Shown here piece after piece: positions 42,475 through 52,101 of a stretch of 64,000 nucleotides of DNA. Each line of letters begins with the position of its first letter. The first letter of the stretch is position 1. Under the pieces are notes generated by a model. That model worked only from the letters and a program-made list of their open reading frames with translations. It was not told the DNA's origin and did no database searches. Position numbers and translations under genes: made by a program. The stretch lies in NCBI GenBank assembly GCA_963848675.1, contig CAWKEY010000015.1, positions 24,102-88,101 of the forward strand, given 5' to 3'. The DNA comes from CAWKEY01 sp963848675. GTDB taxonomy: Bacteria > Pseudomonadota > Gammaproteobacteria > Methylococcales > Methylomonadaceae.

Positions 42475-43518
42475 ATGAAGCATGTGTGTTTGCCGGTAAT
42501 GGTGTCGTTTTTGTTGTTTATGGTGGGTTCCACGGTAGCCGCCCAGGAACTGATACCAGAGCTCAATGACAAGCTGACGATCCAGCAGGACAATGGCAAG
42601 GCCTTGCAATGTGTGGCGTTCAGTCCTTATGTGGGGCAGCTTAATCCCGACTATGGCGCGCATCCGTCCAGAGAATTGATTGATACTTTGCTGGATCAGT
42701 TGCTTAAAGAAACACCTTTTCGCTGCATTATGACATACGGTGTTATCAATGGCCTGGAATATACCTTTGCCGCGGCCGAGGCCCGAAAGCTTAAAGTGAT
42801 TGCGGTAATTTGGCTGGATAAGGATGTGGCGGTTAATTCACAATCCATCGCCAGCGGCATTGAGGTAGCCAAGGCTTTTCCCCAGACCATCATCAGACTG
42901 AGCTGCGGTTCCGAAGTCAGAACCCGCCACGCTTATGCCTTTGACGGTGAAATCAGCCGCTGCATCGATAGCCTGCGAAAGGCCGGCGTCAAGCAGCCGA
43001 TCACCACGATCGATACCTGGTGGGAATGGTGCAACCGGTCTTGGCCTTGCCATCAAACCAGTTTTGGGTCAACGGTAGACTGGATAGGCAGCAATATTTT
43101 CCCCTGGTGGGAAAACAGGCATTCCGGCCTTTTTCCCTGTACGCCGGCAGAAAAGGCGGCCGATTTCCATATTGCACGGCTGGACGATATACGTCGCACC
43201 TATCCCGGCAAGGACGTGATCGTCACTGAATTCGGCTGGCCCGATGGGCCCGAAGGCGCGACAGAAATCAATGTGCATACGGGGCAGCAGTGCGGCGTGC
43301 CTAGCGAACAGAATCAGCTCAGGGTCGTGCGCGAGACTTTTGAAAAACTGGCGAAAAGGCAATGGTCAGGGGTGGCCTTTGAAGCCTTTTCAGAAAACTG
43401 GAAACCCACAAATGAAGGCAGCTTCGGTAGCAACTGGGGTATTTGTCAAGGGCTGCCACCTTATACCTGTGCACAGGGATTGATAAGCTCTGACCGGAAG
43501 CGTAAAAAGCACCGGTGA
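42475..43518 (+). CDS. Secreted GH17-like glucan hydrolase
   Basis: A 347 aa exported protein with a signal peptide (MKHVCLPVMVSFLLFMVGST, cleaved after about AAQ). It fits the bacterial exo-beta-1,3-glucanase (glycoside hydrolase family 17) group: FSPYVGQLNPDYG, a RLSCGSEVRTRH strand with the acid/base glutamate (the usual GNE is GSE here), and VTEFGWPDGPEG with the nucleophile. Several cysteines suggest disulphides in the periplasm. The ATG at 42475 has GGAGGAG seven bases upstream. It may trim cell-envelope or storage glucans; no neighbouring sugar genes help to fix the substrate. Confidence 0.78.
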   Translation: MKHVCLPVMVSFLLFMVGSTVAAQELIPELNDKLTIQQDNGKALQCVAFSPYVGQLNPDYGAHPSRELIDTLLDQLLKETPFRCIMTYGVINGLEYTFAAAEARKLKVIAVIWLDKDVAVNSQSIASGIEVAKAFPQTIIRLSCGSEVRTRHAYAFDGEISRCIDSLRKAGVKQPITTIDTWWEWCNRSWPCHQTSFGSTVDWIGSNIFPWWENRHSGLFPCTPAEKAADFHIARLDDIRRTYPGKDVIVTEFGWPDGPEGATEINVHTGQQCGVPSEQNQLRVVRETFEKLAKRQWSGVAFEAFSENWKPTNEGSFGSNWGICQGLPPYTCAQGLISSDRKRKKHR

Positions 43519-43639
43519 TTTGTTAATTCAATGGTACTGGTGGAGAGGTTTTAACGGCGAGGAAGCTTGCGGCTACCAACAGTAGGCGCTTTAGGCGAAG
43601 CCCCTCGCAAATTTGATCTTGACTTGTCTGGCCATTGCC

Positions 43640-46600
43640 TCAATCTCTGGCATCCGGATCGGCAGGGACGGTTTTTTTCCGGTGCAGATAGCTGCGTATA
43701 TCGTCCGCTACCAGATATAAAGAGGGGATCAGAATGAGGGTAATCAGTGTGGCAAAGAGGATGCCGAAACCCATGGAGATGGCCATGGGGATTAGGATGC
43801 GCGCCTGCCGGGACGTTTCAAAAATCATCGGCATGATGCCGCAGAAGGTGGTCAGCGTGGTCAGAATAATGGCTCTGAAGCGCTGAGCGGCGGCCATTCT
43901 GATAATCTCGGCGGGTGGTTTATCGCTGTCTTTCTGCAAGTGCAGGGCATGATCGATCAACACCAGTGAGTCATTAACCACAACGCCGGATAAGGCGACA
44001 ATGCCCAATAGACTCATGATGCTTAAATCGTAGCCCATCAACAAATGCCCGAAAATGGCGCCGATAATGCCAAACGGGATGGTGATAATAACGATCAGCG
44101 GCATAAGATAGCTTTGAAATGGAATGGCCAGCAGCGCATAAATAGCCAAAAGAGCCAGGACAAAACTGATTTTCAGACTGCTCATGCTGTCGGCCATATC
44201 GGCTTCCTGGCCCTCAAAACTGAACTCCAGGCCCGGATATTGATCCACTATCCGCTTTAGTTCAGTGTCTCTCAGGTCATTTAAAATTTCGCCGGCCTTG
44301 CTTTTGGGGGTGACATTGGCTTTTACCTGCACATTACGGCGGCCATTGTGCCGGTTGATTTCGGTGTAGGCGCGGCCGCGTTCGATATGCACCGCTTCGC
44401 GTAGAGGAATTTCCTTGCCGGTGCTGGTCCAGATCAGCAGATCTTCAATATGTCGTTCTGACACGCGCTCACTTTCCGGCAACCGTACCATGATTTTAAT
44501 TTCGTTGCGGCCGCGTTGCTGGCGCAGCACTTCAGCGCCATAAAAGGCGTTGCGCACCTGTCTTGCCACCATTTGTGCAGTCAGCCCCAAACTTTTGCCC
44601 TCCGGTAATACAGTAAAGTCCAGTTGTTGCTTGCCGGCACTGAAGCCATCGTCGACATCTTTTACGATAGGGTATGCGCGCAAGGCATTGGCTAATGCTT
44701 CGCTGGCTTTTTCGAGAATGTGAATATCGGGATGATTTAATTCAATGGTAATCCCTGAGCCGGCGCCGGGGCCGCCGGCATCGGATTCGTATAATACCGA
44801 TTCCACGCCGGCGATATCGCCGCTTGCTTCCCGCCAGCGATGGGTAAATTGTTCGGTGCTGATAATTTTTTCGCGTATTTCTGGATCGGCGAGATAGACT
44901 CTGATAATCGCGATATGGCTGCCGGATTTACCCATTTCGGTAAATATGCCCTGAATAAGCTGCTCACCGTTTTTGAGGCTATTAGCGGTTGTGCGAGCGG
45001 CGGCGATGATTTTTTGCGCAACGGCCTGGGTTTTTTCCACGGGCGTTCCGTAAGGCATGGTGACGGTTACCCGGGCAAAATCAGCATCGGTCTTAGGAAA
45101 CATGGACATGCCCATACGCCCGCTTAACGCATAGGACAGGGTGGCAATCAATAGAGCGAATGCGGCGATGGTGGTCAGATAGCGATGTTTCAGCAGCAGG
45201 TCAAGAAACGGGCCATAGCTGTCCAGCACCCAATGCTTAAAGGCGCGGCTGAAGCGTTGTTGATGATGATGAATCCAGTACTGCAGGCCTGTTCTGTTAA
45301 TGTGTTGTAAACGGCCGATATGGCTGGGCAGGATAAACAAACTCTCTATCAGTGAAATCACGAAAACTGTGATGACCACGATGGGAATCATAAAAAATAT
45401 TTTGCCCATTTCGCCGGGGATAAAAAACAGCGGTATAAAGGTGGCGATATTGGTCAGGATACTGAAAGTCACCGGCACCGCCATTTCTTTGGCGCCATTG
45501 ATGGCTGCCCGCATCGGAGGCAGGCCCTGCTGCCGGTAGTGATAGACATGTTCTCCGATAACGATGGCGTCATCGACCACGATGCCCAGCGTAATGATAA
45601 ACGCGAACAGGGAGATCATGTTCAGCGACACCCCCAGTAGCGGCAGCAGTAAAAACGAACCCAGTACAGAAGTGGGGATGCCCATCATCACCCAAAACGC
45701 CAGCCGCAGTTCAAGAAACAGGGCCAGGGTAATAAACACAAGCGTCAGGCCCATGGCGCTATTGCGCATTAACAGGTCTATGCGTTGGGCGTATTGTTTG
45801 GAAGCATCATAACGGATGTCGGCATGTATGCCTTTGGGTAGTTGTGAATTGACGTCTTCTAAATGCCGTTTGACCGCATCGGATACTTGCACCGGGGTCT
45901 GTTCACCGACACTGTATACCTGCACCATTACCGCGGGCTTATCGTCATACACGGCCGAGTAGTCGGTGCTTTCATAGCCGTCGTTGATAGTGGCAATGTC
46001 TTTTAGCAACACCTGGCTGCCGTTGGCGGCGGTAATAATCGGGATGCGGGCAAATTGTTGGCCGTAATCCTTGCGCTCTTTCATGCGAATTAATATTTCA
46101 CCGCCGCCGGTTTTAACGCTGCCACCGGGCAAGTCAATGCTGGCATTTTTAATGCGTTGTGCTATTTCTGCCAGTGACAATTTATAACGGCGCAAATCAG
46201 CCTGGTTGACATCGATGCTGATTTCCAGCGGTCTTATCCCGGCCAGTTCAACTTGCGTAATTGCCGGATCCTGCAGAAGCCGGCTGCGCAGCTGTTCAGC
46301 CAACTCATGCAGAACCTGTTCTTGCGCATGTCCATACAGCACCAGTGACAATACTTGCCGCTTGCGGGTGACGACGCTTACTTTGACTTCTTCGGCATCC
46401 TCGGGGAAGGTGGTGATGCGGTCAACTTCCTTTTGAATATCCTGGGCTAGTTGCTGTATGTCCGAGCCGCTCAGGGCGTCGACGATGACAGTTCCCAAGC
46501 CCTCTTTAGCGGTCGAATTGACCTCGTCTATGCCATCCAGGCCGCTGATGGCATCTTCAATAGCCAGCAACATGCCGTTTTCAACTTCTTCGGGACTAGC

Positions 46601-46786
46601 GCCGGGATAGGCGATGGTGACGCTGACAGAATCGATCTGAAACTCGGGGAAGACTTCCTGTTTGATGGTGGACATGAACAGTAAGCCGCCACCCAAGCAG
46701 GCCAGCATGAGCAGATTGGCGGCTACCGCGTGGCGCGCCATCCAGCTGATAGGGCCGGTGTATTGGGTTTTAGTTGTCAAGGGCAT
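43640..46786 (-). CDS. RND efflux permease (HAE-type)
   Basis: Inner-membrane pump of a tripartite efflux system, 1048 aa with 12 membrane helices and two large periplasmic loops. MARHAVAANLLMLACLGGGL and the VFPEFQIDSVSVTIAYPGAS motif begin it. TLGIVVDDAIVIGEHV in helix 4 carries the proton-relay aspartates, and GVVVNDSLVLIDHAL is the matching region in the second half. The ATG at 46786 was chosen over a TTG at 46810; neither has a strong ribosome site. It follows the adaptor and outer-membrane genes in one operon behind a TetR gene. Substrate not predictable: drugs, solvents and detergents are all possible. Confidence 0.9.
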   Translation of the reverse strand: MPLTTKTQYTGPISWMARHAVAANLLMLACLGGGLLFMSTIKQEVFPEFQIDSVSVTIAYPGASPEEVENGMLLAIEDAISGLDGIDEVNSTAKEGLGTVIVDALSGSDIQQLAQDIQKEVDRITTFPEDAEEVKVSVVTRKRQVLSLVLYGHAQEQVLHELAEQLRSRLLQDPAITQVELAGIRPLEISIDVNQADLRRYKLSLAEIAQRIKNASIDLPGGSVKTGGGEILIRMKERKDYGQQFARIPIITAANGSQVLLKDIATINDGYESTDYSAVYDDKPAVMVQVYSVGEQTPVQVSDAVKRHLEDVNSQLPKGIHADIRYDASKQYAQRIDLLMRNSAMGLTLVFITLALFLELRLAFWVMMGIPTSVLGSFLLLPLLGVSLNMISLFAFIITLGIVVDDAIVIGEHVYHYRQQGLPPMRAAINGAKEMAVPVTFSILTNIATFIPLFFIPGEMGKIFFMIPIVVITVFVISLIESLFILPSHIGRLQHINRTGLQYWIHHHQQRFSRAFKHWVLDSYGPFLDLLLKHRYLTTIAAFALLIATLSYALSGRMGMSMFPKTDADFARVTVTMPYGTPVEKTQAVAQKIIAAARTTANSLKNGEQLIQGIFTEMGKSGSHIAIIRVYLADPEIREKIISTEQFTHRWREASGDIAGVESVLYESDAGGPGAGSGITIELNHPDIHILEKASEALANALRAYPIVKDVDDGFSAGKQQLDFTVLPEGKSLGLTAQMVARQVRNAFYGAEVLRQQRGRNEIKIMVRLPESERVSERHIEDLLIWTSTGKEIPLREAVHIERGRAYTEINRHNGRRNVQVKANVTPKSKAGEILNDLRDTELKRIVDQYPGLEFSFEGQEADMADSMSSLKISFVLALLAIYALLAIPFQSYLMPLIVIITIPFGIIGAIFGHLLMGYDLSIMSLLGIVALSGVVVNDSLVLIDHALHLQKDSDKPPAEIIRMAAAQRFRAIILTTLTTFCGIMPMIFETSRQARILIPMAISMGFGILFATLITLILIPSLYLVADDIRSYLHRKKTVPADPDARD

Positions 46787-46802
46787 GGTAGAGTTGCTGT
46801 GT

Positions 46803-47984
46803 TCAATCAACGGCGGCGCTGCGGATATGCATGCCGGGTACCGGGGCGGATAAGTCGCTGGTGATAATGCGGGCGTTATCAGGCAACTGGTCTTTGCTTA
46901 AATAAACGCTGCCTTGTTCGCTCCAGACGGGATTGACCGTGCGTATTTCCAGGGTCTGCTGGTCAGCCATCAGCCAGATTTGGCTGCCGTCATGCAGGAC
47001 TGTTTCGGGAATACTGATGACTTCATGGATCATTTTCCCGGCAATTTCAACGCGAACAAAGGTGCCCAGCATCAACGGCGGGGCCTGTTTGTTGGCGGGT
47101 TTTTGGCTGAGCGGATCATCGATTTCGACGATGACTCTGGCCATGCGTCCTTCGGGTTCAAGTTCCGCCTGCAAGCGTTTGACCGTGCCGTGCCGATAAA
47201 CGCCTTTGCCCCAGCCGGTTTCGTAGCTTATTTTTGCCGGCGAGCCTTGCCGGCTGTTAATGCCGGGAATTTGAATCCAGCTTAATTTATCAATCGGTAC
47301 CGAGGCATTAATCCAGAAGCTATCGGTGCCTACCAGTTTTGCCAGCGGCGTTCCGGTTGAAAAGGCCGACATCCAGGCGCCGATATTGGCGTTGCGTGTG
47401 GTAATGATGGCATTGAACGGGGCCACCGGGCGCGTGCGCGACAAATCCAGATGGGCCTGTTGCAAGGCTGCTTCGGCGGCCGCCAAGGCGGCCTTGGCGG
47501 CATTCAAATGGGGTTTGCGCAACACCAGTTCCTGTTCCTGCTCATTCAGATCAGCGCCTAACAGTTGAAATTCACGCCTGACGATGGCTTGCTGCCCCAA
47601 TTCCAGTTTCAGGTTGAATTTTGCTTTCGCGACTTCACTTTCTCTTTGCTTGATGGCTAAGCGGTAGTCGGTCGGATCCAGTTCAACCAGTTCTTCGCCT
47701 TTTTTTAGCATGCCGCCTTCAATAAAATTGGGACTGACGCGAATAACCATGCCGCTAATGCGTGGTGTTAAATTGACGCTTTCCGAGGCCACTACCGTGC
47801 CCATCGCGTAAACAGCCGTTTGATAGTCGATAACCGGCGCTCGCATCAGCTCAACCAGGGGCGCGAGTGGTTTTGGAGGCGTCCGCTGGGCGCGGGCTTT
47901 GTGAGTCATCCAGTAATAAGACAAGCCCAGAGCAGCCATCACAATCAGCACTATCGGCAGTAATTTCAGTATTTTTCGGGTCAT
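46803..47984 (-). CDS. RND efflux periplasmic adaptor
   Basis: Membrane-fusion protein that links the RND pump to the outer-membrane channel, 393 aa. One N-terminal anchor helix (LLPIVLIVMAALGLSYYW), then a barrel-sandwich half-motif (SVNLTPRISGMVIRVSPNF, EGGMLKKGEELVELDPTDYR), a coiled-coil hairpin (about 110-180), and the second lipoyl half with APFNAIITTRNANIGAW. It lies between the pump gene (16 bases downstream) and the outer-membrane factor gene in the same operon. Confidence 0.9.
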   Translation of the reverse strand: MTRKILKLLPIVLIVMAALGLSYYWMTHKARAQRTPPKPLAPLVELMRAPVIDYQTAVYAMGTVVASESVNLTPRISGMVIRVSPNFIEGGMLKKGEELVELDPTDYRLAIKQRESEVAKAKFNLKLELGQQAIVRREFQLLGADLNEQEQELVLRKPHLNAAKAALAAAEAALQQAHLDLSRTRPVAPFNAIITTRNANIGAWMSAFSTGTPLAKLVGTDSFWINASVPIDKLSWIQIPGINSRQGSPAKISYETGWGKGVYRHGTVKRLQAELEPEGRMARVIVEIDDPLSQKPANKQAPPLMLGTFVRVEIAGKMIHEVISIPETVLHDGSQIWLMADQQTLEIRTVNPVWSEQGSVYLSKDQLPDNARIITSDLSAPVPGMHIRSAAVD

Positions 47985-48043
47985 GTCACTGTGGTAGGGT
48001 ATTGAGTAAAGGCTGGCTCAGGTGTTTGGAAAAGGATTGAAAA

Positions 48044-49417
48044 TTACAACTGTTCCGTGGTCTTCCCAATCGGAAGGTGAAATCCGCCTGCCAGGGCCCG
48101 GTACAGACTGATACGGTAATCAAGCAGCTGCTGCTGCGCCCGCAGGCGATTGCGTTCAACACTTTGCTGGCTGAGCAATGCGGTCAGCAGGCGCAGAAAT
48201 TCTATGGCGCCATAGCTATAGCGCGTAAGTATCTGGGTGGTAGCCAATTGCGACAAGTGCACCTGTTGATCAAGCTGGGTAATTAACTGCTGTTGTTGCT
48301 GTTCCTGAATGAGGGCATTTTCAACTTCTTGAATCGACTGGATCAGTACCGTTGCATAATTATTGACGGCTTCGGCAGCAACGGCTTTGTTGCGATCAAC
48401 TTCGGCAACGCGCCGGCCGCCGTCCAATAGGGGCGTGACCAGATTGCCGGCAATGGTCGCCAGCCAGTTATTAAACAGTGATTGTAAATCCGGTGCGCTG
48501 GTGTTTATGCCTGCCGCCAGGCTGAGTTTGGGAAAGCGATCGGCGATGGCGGAGGCAACACGCTGATCGGCGGCCTGGATTTTGACATAGGCCTTGCGAA
48601 TATCCGGCCGGCGTTGTATCAAGCTGGCGCTTAAGCCGGTTTCGGGAAGGGCGGGCAAGACCGGGAAATTTTCCTGTACGGGAATAGTGGTGGTGCCGGG
48701 CGCCTTGCCTGTCAAAATAGCTAAAGCATTTTCCAGTACCTTGATAGTGGCGATAACGGTCGCTTTCTCGCCGGTGACTGATGCGAGTAATTGCCGCTGC
48801 TGGAAGACATCGGCAGCGGTCGCCTGGCCAAGCTGAAAGCGGGTGAGGATCATTTCAGCGGAGTCGTGATTGGTGTTTATCTGTTTATCCAGCAACTGTA
48901 ATTGTTGGCGTTGTTCAATCAGACGATACCAGGTGCTGGCTATCTCGGCTGTCAATGACAAAGCGGCGCTGGCCAGATCTTCTTTTGCCGCGTTGACGTC
49001 CAGTTCGGCTGCTTGGATATTGGCGCGGATACGGCCCCAAAGATCCAGTTCATAGCTTGCCGCCAGTCCCAGGATGAAATTATTGAGGGTCGGAGTGTCC
49101 CCTGATTTTTGGCTGGCGATAATTTCGTTGTTGACTTGCGGGATGAGTTCCGCGCCGCTTTTTCTGGCTAAGGCACGGGCCTGCTCAAGCCGGTTAAAGA
49201 CAGCAAGCAAAGTAAAATTGGCATTGAGCGCCTGTTCGCATAACTGATTGAGTGTCTCATCATTAAACGCCTGCCACCATTTTTCTGGGGTTTTGCTTTG
49301 GCCGCTCACGGAAAACTGCTCCGGCAATATCACTGGAGCCGGGACGTTCTTGACCTCGACGGAACAGGAGCTTGCCAAGGTGAAAAATATCCCAAATAGC
49401 ACTCTGATGTTGGTCAT
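48044..49417 (-). CDS. Outer-membrane efflux lipoprotein (NodT/OprM type)
   Basis: Outer-membrane channel of the tripartite pump, 457 aa. The N-terminus is a lipoprotein signal with lipobox LASSC. PEKWWQAFNDETLNQLCEQA and LAASYELDLWGRIRANIQAAE are conserved NodT-family segments; the mirrored half has GLSASLIQRRPDIRKAYVKI, and VNNYATVLIQSIQEVENAL near the end. The ATG at 49417 overlaps the TetR stop codon (TGATG), so translation is coupled to the regulator. Confidence 0.9.
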   Translation of the reverse strand: MTNIRVLFGIFFTLASSCSVEVKNVPAPVILPEQFSVSGQSKTPEKWWQAFNDETLNQLCEQALNANFTLLAVFNRLEQARALARKSGAELIPQVNNEIIASQKSGDTPTLNNFILGLAASYELDLWGRIRANIQAAELDVNAAKEDLASAALSLTAEIASTWYRLIEQRQQLQLLDKQINTNHDSAEMILTRFQLGQATAADVFQQRQLLASVTGEKATVIATIKVLENALAILTGKAPGTTTIPVQENFPVLPALPETGLSASLIQRRPDIRKAYVKIQAADQRVASAIADRFPKLSLAAGINTSAPDLQSLFNNWLATIAGNLVTPLLDGGRRVAEVDRNKAVAAEAVNNYATVLIQSIQEVENALIQEQQQQQLITQLDQQVHLSQLATTQILTRYSYGAIEFLRLLTALLSQQSVERNRLRAQQQLLDYRISLYRALAGGFHLPIGKTTEQL

Positions 49418-50076
49418 CAATCCGTTCCGATCTCATAATTAATGTCATCACGAATGGCCGCAATACCCGCCAGGGAAAATTTCACGACATGCTCAGCATA
49501 GGCTTCGGCATCATTTAAATCCAGCACATACTGGCGGGTTTCCTCGCTTAATTTCATATGTATTACCTTGAGCAAATGGAAGCATTGGCCGACGATGCTG
49601 GCATGACAAAACTGCACCTGTTTGTCTGTTGCCTCAGGGCCGAGGCATTCGCGTATCAAAGCATTCAGGGCAAGGCGTTCCGGATTAATTTCCTGTTCCA
49701 TGATGATGGCTAACAGACGCGTTTGCTGGGCCATTTCTTTATGAACGATGGAAAAAAAATGCGATTGAGGGTCGGCAATGCGGGCAAGCAATGATTTGAT
49801 GCGACCGGCAAGGCGCTTTGGCGCGGGGGTGTCAACGTCGATGCCGCCATCAGATGGATGCTTTATAAGGTCTTCCTGTAAGGCATAGCGCCAGGCTTCC
49901 AGGTAGAGGTTTTCTTTGTCATTGAAATGATAATTGACCGACGCGATATTAGTGTTAGCCTGCTCGCATATGTCCGCGATGGTTGTTTCCTGATAGCCCT
50001 TCTCGGCAAATATACGGCTTGCAGCAATCAGCAAGCGCTGGCGCGTTGTTAGCGGCGTTTTATTGTTGTTAGGCAT
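49417..50076 (-). CDS. TetR/AcrR family regulator (CerR-like)
   Basis: A 219 aa repressor, first gene of the efflux operon. The N-terminal helix-turn-helix is clear: RQRLLIAASRIFAEKGYQET, then TIADICEQANTNIASVNYHF with the recognition helix, and NDKENLYLEAW. The C-terminal ligand domain resembles the CerR/DUF1956 type. It probably controls its own operon through a palindrome 25 bases upstream of its start (50101-50126). The inducer is unknown. Confidence 0.9.
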   Translation of the reverse strand: MPNNNKTPLTTRQRLLIAASRIFAEKGYQETTIADICEQANTNIASVNYHFNDKENLYLEAWRYALQEDLIKHPSDGGIDVDTPAPKRLAGRIKSLLARIADPQSHFFSIVHKEMAQQTRLLAIIMEQEINPERLALNALIRECLGPEATDKQVQFCHASIVGQCFHLLKVIHMKLSEETRQYVLDLNDAEAYAEHVVKFSLAGIAAIRDDINYEIGTD

Positions 50077-50100
50077 TAACTGATGGAAAGTTTCTATTAA

Positions 50101-50126
50101 ATATTTTAAATTGACGTTTTAAATAT
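50101..50126. promoter_or_regulatory. Candidate TetR operator
   Basis: ATATTTTAAA-TTGACG-TTTTAAATAT is an imperfect inverted repeat with ten-base arms, 25 bases upstream of the tetR start. Position and symmetry fit autoregulation. The sequence is AT-rich, so chance symmetry is possible. Confidence 0.45.
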
Positions 50127-50534
50127 ACATTAGAAATATCATATCGACAAACAGTAAAAGGAAAATTACTCAACAGTGTGTATGCCTGTCCAAATGATTA
50201 ATTGCGCCATTGTCGGCGCTTGGCTAAAGGAATGTAGCAGTCTACCCTGGAGTTGAGAGATAAGATGGATGTCTGGTTTTTGAAAGCAAGTTTGTTTTGT
50301 TTTTGCAACAAATTAATAAATAGTGTAACTATCTAGCAACTTTTCGTAGCTTCATGTATACTTTAATTGTTGTTGAAGTTTAGGCAGGCAAATGAAATGC
50401 CTATGTCTTGGAAGTCAGTGATTTTTCTAAAAAATTTTTGTGCGAGGAAGCTAGGTTGATGAAATTGCGCACATTGAATTTTTTGTAGATTTTAACGGGT
50501 TTGTAGTTTTTATATGTTAATTAAGGAGAAAGTT
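50127..50534. promoter_or_regulatory. Upstream region of the OmpA-family gene
   Basis: About 400 AT-rich bases between the TetR gene and the porin gene. A -10-like TATACT is at 50357-50362, with only a weak -35 (TAGCAA at 50334). The ribosome site AAGGAGAAAGTT lies directly before the ATG at 50535. A long 5' leader is likely, as for other abundant outer-membrane proteins; no other gene is visible. Confidence 0.4.
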
Positions 50535-51575
50535 ATGCTCAAAAAACACTTAATTGCTGTTATTTCAATGGCAAGCATAGGGTTCATGTCGGCGGCTCAG
50601 GCTGACGAAGTTCAGGACGATCGTTGGTATGTTGCGCCTTTTGGCACGTTTATCCAGCCGGGCGGTGATCGGGGCTCTAATAACGGCTGGGGCGGCGGCA
50701 TGGGCTTCGGCAAGATGATTGATGAACATTTCAACGTCGAGTTGAGAGGTTTTTATCAAGGCTTGAGCGGCGGTAACCAAACCGGAAACTGGGATTTGAC
50801 TGGTGGTACTGCGGATGTGCAATATTTCTTCACTCGCGATACCTTTGCGCCCTATACCGTGTTCGGTTTAGGCGGCATGAACAGCAGCCATAATGGTGAT
50901 AGCGGCGCAGGCTTCATCGGCGAAGCAGGTGCAGGTTTTACCTATGAAGTTAGCGATAATTTCCTGGTTCGCAGTGATGTACGCTATCGCTACAATCAAA
51001 ATTTCAACGCTAATTTACAGCCTGGTACCAATGAATTCCATGATATGACCGTTAATCTTGGTTTTGTCGTTCCGTTCGGTGAAAAGCCAAAAGCGGCGGC
51101 TGTTGAAGAACCAGCACCTGTTGCAGTTGCGGATTGCTCAACACTGGATTCCGATAACGATGGTGTCAACAATTGCTTGGATCAATGCCCCAATACAATG
51201 ATCGGTAGCAAGGTGGATTCCGATGGCTGTCCATTGCAGATTGAGCTGAAAGGCGTTCAATTCGATTATGATTCTGCGCATTTGACTTCAAACGCCATGA
51301 CTGTTTTGGACGGTGTTGCCGCAAGTCTTATGTCTGCTCCTCAGAACAAGTCTATCGAAGTTCAAGGACATACCAGCAGCGAGGGTAGCAACGCTTATAA
51401 TTTAAGATTATCGCAACGTCGTTCGCAATCCGTTGTTGATTACCTGAAATCAAGAGGTGTGACCAACTCACTGTCGGCTAGAGGTTACGGTGAAAGCATG
51501 CCGATTGCAGATAATTCAACTGAAGAAGGCCGGATCCATAACCGCCGGGTCGAATTGGTCTGGTTCAGCGAGTAA
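50535..51575 (+). CDS. OmpA-family outer-membrane protein
   Basis: A 346 aa porin-like protein: signal peptide ending SAAQA, an eight-strand beta-barrel (DRWYVAPFGTFIQPGGDRGS, FAPYTVFGLGGM, VRSDVRYRY), a short calcium-type linker (DSDNDGVNNCLDQCPNT), and a C-terminal OmpA domain (FDYDSAHLTSNAM, VQGHTSSEGSNAYNLRLSQR) that binds peptidoglycan. The ATG at 50535 follows an excellent AAGGAG site; the frame starts earlier at 50514. It has its own terminator and is monocistronic. A structural envelope role is expected. Confidence 0.92.
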   Translation: MLKKHLIAVISMASIGFMSAAQADEVQDDRWYVAPFGTFIQPGGDRGSNNGWGGGMGFGKMIDEHFNVELRGFYQGLSGGNQTGNWDLTGGTADVQYFFTRDTFAPYTVFGLGGMNSSHNGDSGAGFIGEAGAGFTYEVSDNFLVRSDVRYRYNQNFNANLQPGTNEFHDMTVNLGFVVPFGEKPKAAAVEEPAPVAVADCSTLDSDNDGVNNCLDQCPNTMIGSKVDSDGCPLQIELKGVQFDYDSAHLTSNAMTVLDGVAASLMSAPQNKSIEVQGHTSSEGSNAYNLRLSQRRSQSVVDYLKSRGVTNSLSARGYGESMPIADNSTEEGRIHNRRVELVWFSE

Positions 51576-51666
51576 TCAAGCGTTAAAGTCAAACCCGGAT
51601 GGGCAGGCAGCAGTTTTGCCCATCCACATCGTAGTAAGGACACAAAATCATTGTCCTATGAAAAAC

Positions 51667-51706
51667 AATCAAGCCGGCATTATTCGATAATGTCGGCTTG
51701 ATTTTT
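51667..51706 (+). terminator. Rho-independent terminator of the OmpA-family gene
   Basis: AATCAAGCCGGCATTAT (51667-51683) pairs with ATAATGTCGGCTTGATT (51687-51703) around TCG, one mismatch in 17 pairs, followed by TTT. A strong hairpin about 90 bases after the stop codon. Confidence 0.85.
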
Positions 51707-52101
51707 CAAGTCTTCTTCGCTGTACATCATCAAATCCTTATCAATAAGCCTGTTTTTTTTTAAGACTCAGCTTATGGACTGCATTCATCAATCCAAAAAA
51801 TGTTTTTGCTTTATTGAACTATAATTTTCGTCAACTTTAATAGACGTCCCCGGCGTTACTCTGTGCAAATGCATGTTGCCTTGTCCAAGTTGTAGATGAT
51901 TGCTGTTTAAACAATCGCATGTTTATTAAAGATCAGGGTTAACGCTCACTGATAAAGCGGTCTGAGACTCACGGGTTATATGCCGATTTATGATTTTTGA
52001 TGTGTTACTTTCTGTAATGAAAGCGTTGAGAATAATAGTGGATCAGACCTTGCGGCATAAAGGTTTAAAGTTTTCAATTTGGTAATTATGAGGTGAGTTA
52101 A
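51707..52101. other. Intergenic region before pomA
   Basis: About 395 AT-rich bases without a visible gene, RNA or repeat. It should contain the promoter of the stator operon; I tested by eye for a flagellar sigma-28 pattern (TAAA with GCCGATAA) and found only a wrongly spaced pair. The ribosome site GAGGTGAGTTAA precedes the GTG start at 52102. Confidence 0.45.

Noticed and set aside
51954..51990. Flagellar sigma-28 promoter (TAAA...GCCGAT) before pomA.
   Set aside because: The spacing is about 25 bases instead of 15.
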